The notes beneath the pieces were generated by a model. That model was not told where the DNA came from. It worked only from the letters and a program-made list of their open reading frames with translations, and searched no databases. 64,000 bases of DNA, taken from NCBI GenBank assembly GCA_958009055.1, contig OY253660.1, positions 434,001 through 498,000 on the forward strand. Reading direction: 5' to 3'. The position numbers were made by a program, and so were the translations under genes. How positions within the stretch are numbered: position 1 is the first letter of the stretch; each line of letters opens with the position of its first letter. This stretch comes from Choricystis sp. odSpoLacu1 (Eukaryota > Chlorophyta > Trebouxiophyceae). Shown here in pieces: positions 59,148 to 64,000 of the stretch.

Positions 59148-60095
59148 TCACTTCACAAGCATCACCCCAAACACACTCTCAAACGCGGCCAGCAGCGCGT
59201 CGGCCGTCGCGCCGACGAGCGGCGTGGTCGCCAAGCTGTCGCTACCATCCTGCCCCACCAGCTCAGTCGGCAGCTCCTCCACCCCTGCCGCATCCAGCGC
59301 CACCGACGCGATGGAGCCGACGGGCCTGTCCGCGATGCCGCACGGCACGATGTGGCGGAACCCGTTTAAATCGGGGGCGACATTCAAAGCCACTCCGTGA
59401 TACGTCACCCACCGCGATGCCCTCACCCCCACCGCCGCCAGCTTGGCGCCAGAGACCCAAGCGCCCGTCAGGCCGGGCAGGCGGCCGCCGTCGGCCAGGG
59501 CGGCGTGGACGGAGGGGGCGGAAGAGGGCGGAAACGCGGGGGCGACGGTGGCCGCGCCCACGGTCGCCACCGCTCGCAACGCCACCTCCTCCAGGCCACG
59601 CAGCCACCAGTGCAGGTCGGGCAGGAGGCCGAGGGAGGCCAGGTCGAGGATTGGGTAGAGAACTAACTGCCCCGGGCAGTGGTGTGTGGCTTCGCCCCCC
59701 CTCTCCACACGGTGCAGGGGGGCGGGCGGGGCGGCTGGATCGAATCTTAGATGGTCCAGGGTGGCGCCCGCGCCCAGCGTGTAGACGGGCGGGTGTTGGA
59801 GGAGGTGGAGGGTGCCTGCTGTTGGGCGGTCTGCCTTTTCTCGTGCCGCCAGCGTGGCTGCCACGGCGGCGTGTTGGTCCGCCAGAGCGTCGCTGTAGGG
59901 TACACACTCATAGCGTCGATCTATGAGCGTGACGCGGGGTGTGGACGTGGGAGGGCGGGTGGACCGGGCGGCGCACCAGTCGGGCCAGTCGGCCGCCCAC
60001 GCTGTGTCGGCCGGGGGGGCGGTGGGGGGGGTGCGCGGCGGCTGCGCGCGTGCCTGGGTGCGCAAGGTGGTGCATGGTGGTCGGTGAGGGGCCAT
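59148..60095 (-). CDS. LIP2: Octanoyltransferase LipB
   Basis: Transfers octanoyl from ACP to lipoyl-dependent enzymes, the first step of lipoate synthesis, in mitochondria or plastids. Single exon, 315 aa. The first ~50 residues ([20 protein letters not shown]) are targeting-like. The core has [40 protein letters not shown] (the RGG..T(Y/H)H.PGQ signature), then [20 protein letters not shown] with the catalytic Lys, and THYG-like TYHGVALNV ending [11 protein letters not shown] with the acyl-carrying Cys. Normal length plus transit peptide. Divergent from the SANT-like gene (246 bp). Which organelle is targeted cannot be decided. Confidence 0.94.
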   Translation of the reverse strand: MAPHRPPCTTLRTQARAQPPRTPPTAPPADTAWAADWPDWCAARSTRPPTSTPRVTLIDRRYECVPYSDALADQHAAVAATLAAREKADRPTAGTLHLLQHPPVYTLGAGATLDHLRFDPAAPPAPLHRVERGGEATHHCPGQLVLYPILDLASLGLLPDLHWWLRGLEEVALRAVATVGAATVAPAFPPSSAPSVHAALADGGRLPGLTGAWVSGAKLAAVGVRASRWVTYHGVALNVAPDLNGFRHIVPCGIADRPVGSIASVALDAAGVEELPTELVGQDGSDSLATTPLVGATADALLAAFESVFGVMLVK

Positions 60096-60341
60096 AATGC
60101 GCGCAGGCGGGGGCCGAATGCGAGAGCCCTCCCCGCCGCGTCTGCGGCCGTGTTTTTCGGGGAGTGGCAAAAATACAAACCCCTCTCCCCCGCGCGCCTT
60201 CTCTCGCACGCCCACCTCGGTGTACCGCCCACAGCAGCGGTCCCTGCCACCCACACTCCACGCTCTCGCCTGGGAGCGTGCGCCAGCTGTGGACGGCGCA
60301 CGCACACACCGCACCACAGAAAAGCCGGTTCGAAAAACACA

Positions 60342-61650
60342 ATGCGCGGCGCGGCCACCGACATAGAGAACGCGGCGCCGGGGCCGGGGCCCAAGGTGAT
60401 CGTGGGCGTGGGTGGCGTGTGCGTGGCGCGCCTGCCGTTGGACGAGGCTGAGGGGCGGGGGGAGGCGGGGGGGCACTGCGCGCGGCGCGACCCATTGCAT
60501 GCGCCCAACCCTGCCTCCGTCCGCCACCGCCCCCGTTCCACCGCACTTGACACACACACAACACACACACACACACAGCAGCAACCATCATCTGACGACG
60601 CCGCCCCCCCCCGCCGCCGCCCCCGCGCCCTGGCGTCCACCGCCGCGGTCGACGCGACCGGCTTCCCTGCCGCCCTGGACGCCACCGCCGACGCAGACAC
60701 CGAGTACGAGCGAGAGCGCGCGGCCCGCATCCAGCGCAACCGGGCCATGCTGGCCGCGCTGGCGGTGCCGGACGCGGTGGCGTCCGCGCGCGCGGCGGCG
60801 GTCGCCGCCGCGCCGCGCGCGGCGCGGCCACGCGCTCCCGCCGGCCGCGGCCCCCGCCCGCCCAAGCGGGAGCCGCTGCCCGCTCCGTTGCCGACGCGCC
60901 AGTCGGCGCGGCGGCGGGGGCTGGCGCCTGAGGGGGGTGGAGGCACCGCCCTGCCGGATGATGAGGGTGGTGAGAGGGCGGGCCGCGAAGAGTTGATGAC
61001 GATCGAAGCGTATTGGGCGGGGAGGGGGGGGAACCCGGTGGCCGACCCCATCGTGTCGGACGGCTGCTTCCGCGGGTGAGTGTGGAGAGAGGATGGGTGT
61101 GGAGTTGGTGGGGGTCGAGAGAGGGAGAAAGAAGCACACAAACACCAACACCCTCCCTTTCTCCTTCCTCAGCTGGGTCGCGCCCGACGCCTGCGCCCGC
61201 TTCGACATCGAGGCCTCCGCCGCCGCCGCCTGGGACGCGCACGGTGGTGGCAAGTTTAACTTTAAAATCGACAAAGCCCAGATCCCGGCGTCCCTGAAAG
61301 CGCGCGGCTGGTCGGACGCGCGCGCGTTTGCCGCCACCCAGCTGCGCAAGAATCCCAACGCCTACTTCTACCGGCACGTGGAGCCGGGGGAGGTGCAGGC
61401 GACGGGCGAGTGGACGGCGGAGGAAAAAGCCGAGTTTTTGAGGGTGGCGCGTCTCCATGGTGTGGGCGACAAGTGGGGCCTCTTCTCCTCCTTCCTGCGC
61501 CACCGCGTCGGCTACCAATGCTCCACCTACTATCGCGAGGTGATCATCCCGGAGGGGCACGCCCTGGATGATCGGTTCAGGATGACGCGGACGGGGAAGG
61601 CCATTTATGTGGGGGGTGGCGGGTCGGGCGCGGCGCGCGCGGCCGAGTGA
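60342..61650 (+). CDS. SANT/Myb-like nuclear protein
   Basis: Three-exon model: 60342..60395, 60579..61075, 61173..61650; 342 aa. The first intron (183 nt) is a multiple of three and open, so its removal is inferred from the donor and the CA-rich acceptor. The protein has [20 protein letters not shown] (same motif as the FYR gene), then a basic AT-hook-like [16 protein letters not shown], and a C-terminal domain: [15 protein letters not shown], then [40 protein letters not shown] and [11 protein letters not shown]-x19-W spacing with RVGYQC is a single SANT/Myb repeat (third Trp replaced by Tyr). RVGYQC is typical of a plant/protist SANT subfamily of unknown function. Chromatin or DNA binding is inferred. 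Confidence 0.75.
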
Positions 61651-62162
61651 AAGAGAGAGAGTGGCAGTGGGGGTGGGCGTGCGGCAACGCACACACACAC
61701 ACACGTGTGACAACAGATGCTTCGGTCAGAAACATGTTCTCTGTGTGGTGGGAGCGAAACAAGGGTGCGTTAAAACTACAAAGCTCCACCTCTCCCCCCG
61801 AGTGGTTGACGCCACCTCCCTCCCTTTCATCCACTCACCGACGGGGACCAGCATGCGCGTGTGTCTGCATGCCTCGCCGCCAAAGAAAAGATGTTATTTT
61901 TCCGCTGCCAAGCGTCTTGCAGGGCGACTGGGGCGGGGTGAGTGTGTGAAAGGGGGGGGGGGGGGGGGGCGTTGTTGGGGGGAGGGCGAAAAAACAAGGG
62001 CGAGTTTGGGTGGTTTGGGGACAAGGAAGATTGTGTGTGTCTACGCTGTGGGTGAAAGGAAAAAAAAAGTCGAAGAAAACAAGGGAGGCAAGTGCAAAGG
62101 GTGCCTAGTGGGGGGGTGGACGAAGAAACAAGGCGAGAAAAACAGCCACGCGCGTGCCACGA
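61651..62162. other. Convergent intergenic region with G18 tract
   Basis: 512 bp between convergent genes. It holds a run of 18 G (61952-61969) followed by another GGGG block, A-rich stretches (the T-rich 3' tract of the minus-strand gene), and no supported ORF. Confidence 0.5.
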
Positions 62163-62639
62163 TCACGCGTCCCCAGTCGTGGCGGCCGCTTTCTGGGCGG
62201 CCGCCCCGAGGGCTGACAAGTCGCCAGCCACGCGCAGAGAGACAAAGCCACCCGACGGCACGGACGCGACCTCCGCCACCGCGTCCGCCGCCGAGGCAGC
62301 AGCCTCATCCTCGGGCGTGCCCTCCTCCTGGTTTAAGGCGCGGCGCTCGCCCAGGGTGAGGGGGCGGGGTGGCGGGGGCGCCCCCGCCGCGTCGGCGGCC
62401 GCGTCGGCCAAGGTGCGCGCCGCGGCCGCGCCGTCCAGCAGGGCCGCCGCCTCCGCCAACGCCGCCGACTGCTGCTCCCCGATGGCGCGCAGCGCGGTGG
62501 ACAGCTGGCGCAGGACGCCGGCGGGGACGCCTCCTGTGTGAGTGTGAGTGGGGGAGTGTTGAACGTTGTTTGGTTGCCCCTCGGGCGTGTCACGCGGCCT
62601 CCGCCCCGAAAGGACACCCCACCCGCTCCCTCCCCGTTC

Positions 62640-62676
<37 letters not shown>

Positions 62677-63743
62677 TCACCATCAGCCTGCAGCGCGCGC
62701 GCTGCCGCCACCAGCTCGCCCGCGTCCCCCACGGCGGCCGCGAGGCGCGCGGCGGCCGCTTCGAGGCGCGTCGCGGGCGGGGGCAGCGCGTTGGCCACGT
62801 CCAACGGGGGCGGGGGCGCCAGGGAGGAGCTCAGCACGGGGGGAGCGATGGTGGGCAGCATGCTGGTGGGTGTAGGTGTGGGGCGGTGGTGGGGGTGCCC
62901 GTTGGCGGCGGCGGCAGAGGTGGCGGCCAGCTGAGAGAAAAGAGAAAGGAAAAGTGTGTGTGAGAACAAAAGGGCACGCGTTTTTTTATGTGTTGCGTTC
63001 GCCCACACTCTCTCTCCTCACACCTGGCGCAACCGTTTGGCCGCCTGGCGGGGCGCCACGGGGCCCGCGGAGCAGCCGACGTGGTGGCGCCCGGCTTTCA
63101 GAGGGGCGCCACACTTGGGGCAGTGGGTCAGCTCGCGCCCGTGGCCACGCTCGCGCCCTGAGCCGCGCACGTCGGGGGGGGCGCGGTAGTGGACTTTGAG
63201 GCGCCTTTGTGGGTGTATGTGGGATTGGGGAGTGTGGTGGGTGAACAAGGAGTGGGAAAGGGGTTTTGTGTGAGCGTGGGTGAAAAGAGGCACTTGAGCA
63301 ACCGGCCCCCGCTGCCGACGTCAGCACGGTCGTCCCAGCCGCCTGCCTGCGTCAAACGAGGGAGTGCTAATCCAGAGGCGCATGTAAAGAGGCGGCAGGC
63401 TCGCAGGCGACCGGCGGGGAGGGGGGTGGGGGGACCCTCCCACGCTGCCCGCCGCATGTAAGAGGCTTGCGTCGGAGCAGGGCGGTGGGGCGACCTCCTG
63501 GCACTAGCAGCCTGCCTCTCGCCCCCTCACCCACGCCGGCGAGTTGCATGTGCCATGCAGCGCGGCTGCTACCATAGGTTGGGGGCAGGGTGCCGCCCAC
63601 CAACCGCCGCCCTTTTCCTCCGTGTTTTGTTTCAATGCCACCATCCCCGCCAATCAAACCTACCAGAGCTCGGCAAACGAGCGCTTGCACCCAGGGTACG
63701 GGCACTGAAACCGGCTGGCTTCACCCGAGGAATCTGTGGACAT
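62163..63743 (-). CDS. Zinc-finger protein with long helical tail
   Basis: Four exons: 63743..63664, 63204..63024, 62930..62681, 62533..62163; 293 aa, all phases consistent. Exons 1-2 encode two zinc-binding units: a C2H2-like finger, FQCPYPGCKRSFAELWRLKV with C14, C19, H32 and probably H48 in place of the usual fourth ligand, interrupted by intron 1 within Trp27; and THCPKCGAPLKAGRHHVGC (C55, C58, H66/H67, C70). Between them sits YRAPPDVRGSGRERGHG, a conserved-looking basic linker. The rest is Pro-rich then Ala-rich helical (LEAAAARLAAAVGDAGELVA, LRQLSTALRAIGEQQSAALA), possibly a coiled coil. I believe the zinc unit is a plant/algal type, but cannot name it. A nuclear nucleic-acid-binding role is likely, unproven. 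Confidence 0.75.
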
Positions 63744-64000
63744 AGTGTGGTGGGGACGGCGTCCGGTGGGGGACGCGGACGTCCGCACAGGCGGAGGGCG
63801 AAGAGGAAGGAAAAAACTATCGCACCGTTGTGAGAAGACCTCTTGACACTTTTTTGCTGCCACGCTGGCAAGACCCCAGATGATATCAACAATAACGCCT
63901 GTGTTTGCGTCCGCTTCGTCTCGACGTCTCAGCAGGCCGCGTGTACAAAGCGATCCGTAAAGCAGCAAGAGGTTCGGCGCGTTGAGACAAACACACCAAC
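63744..64000. promoter_or_regulatory. Promoter region of the zinc-finger gene
   Basis: 257 bp up to the window edge. By the window's pattern, a plus-strand gene should begin shortly after 64000. AACGAGCGCTTG and AAAAAACTATCG-type AT-richer segments are present. Nothing coding is seen. Confidence 0.35.

Overview
The window is 64 kb of very GC-rich nuclear DNA from a compact, photosynthetic and probably flagellated eukaryote, most likely a green (primary-plastid) alga. Reasons: (i) most genes are spliced, with short GT..AG introns (often gtgagt...cag, about 85-530 nt) and C-rich pyrimidine tracts; (ii) a full eukaryotic informational gene set is present (cytosolic RPL3 and RPL8, RFC5, HUS1, LSM2, POLR3C, PSMA2, SNF5); (iii) a TAB2-type psaB translation factor, a plastid TPR membrane protein and an adenylosuccinate synthetase carry simple Arg/Ala/Pro-rich transit-like N-termini without a leading hydrophobic signal, which argues for a primary plastid; (iv) an axonemal dynein light chain LC1 and a p25-alpha/TPPP protein point to cilia. 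The species cannot be named from sequence alone.

Layout, left to right: V-ATPase subunit G (cut by the window edge), RPL3, a Rieske protein, a SABATH-like methyltransferase, a type II DnaJ, an FYR-domain protein (0-9 kb); plastid TPR protein, adenylosuccinate synthetase, torsin-like AAA+, an Ala-rich membrane protein, an SLC35-type transporter, PrimPol (9-19.5 kb); a protein with a duplicated module, mitochondrial bL23, PheRS alpha, a double RNase III-like protein, a HAD 5'-nucleotidase, TAB2, mitochondrial uS9 (19.5-29.3 kb); an RPAP3_C/TPR co-chaperone, dynein LC1, XPA, a SNF2-RING ATPase, Pol III C82/RPC3, AFG1, ELF1 (29.3-41.2 kb); VPS33, proteasome alpha2, SnRK1/AMPK alpha, HUS1, LSM2, RFC5, a CaMKK/SnAK-like kinase with a cyclic-nucleotide-binding-like tail (41.2-52.4 kb); SNF5/BSH, YKT6, a bZIP factor, TPPP, RPL8, LipB, a SANT/Myb-like protein, and a zinc-finger protein (52.4-63.8 kb).

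The most striking global property is gene orientation. Of 40 neighbouring gene pairs, 32 switch strand, so the window is essentially a chain of head-to-head pairs (start codons usually about 115-410 bp apart) alternating with tail-to-tail pairs. Several head-to-head pairs are functionally related: RPAP3_C co-chaperone with dynein LC1, XPA with a RAD5/SHPRH-like ATPase, and two organellar expression factors (TAB2 and mitochondrial uS9). Genome-maintenance genes are frequent (PrimPol, XPA, SNF2-RING, HUS1, RFC5). SnRK1 and a relative of its activating kinases lie within 6 kb. No CRISPR array, tRNA, rRNA, transposon or virus-like gene was recognised. Exon boundaries were read by eye from splice consensus, phase and family similarity.
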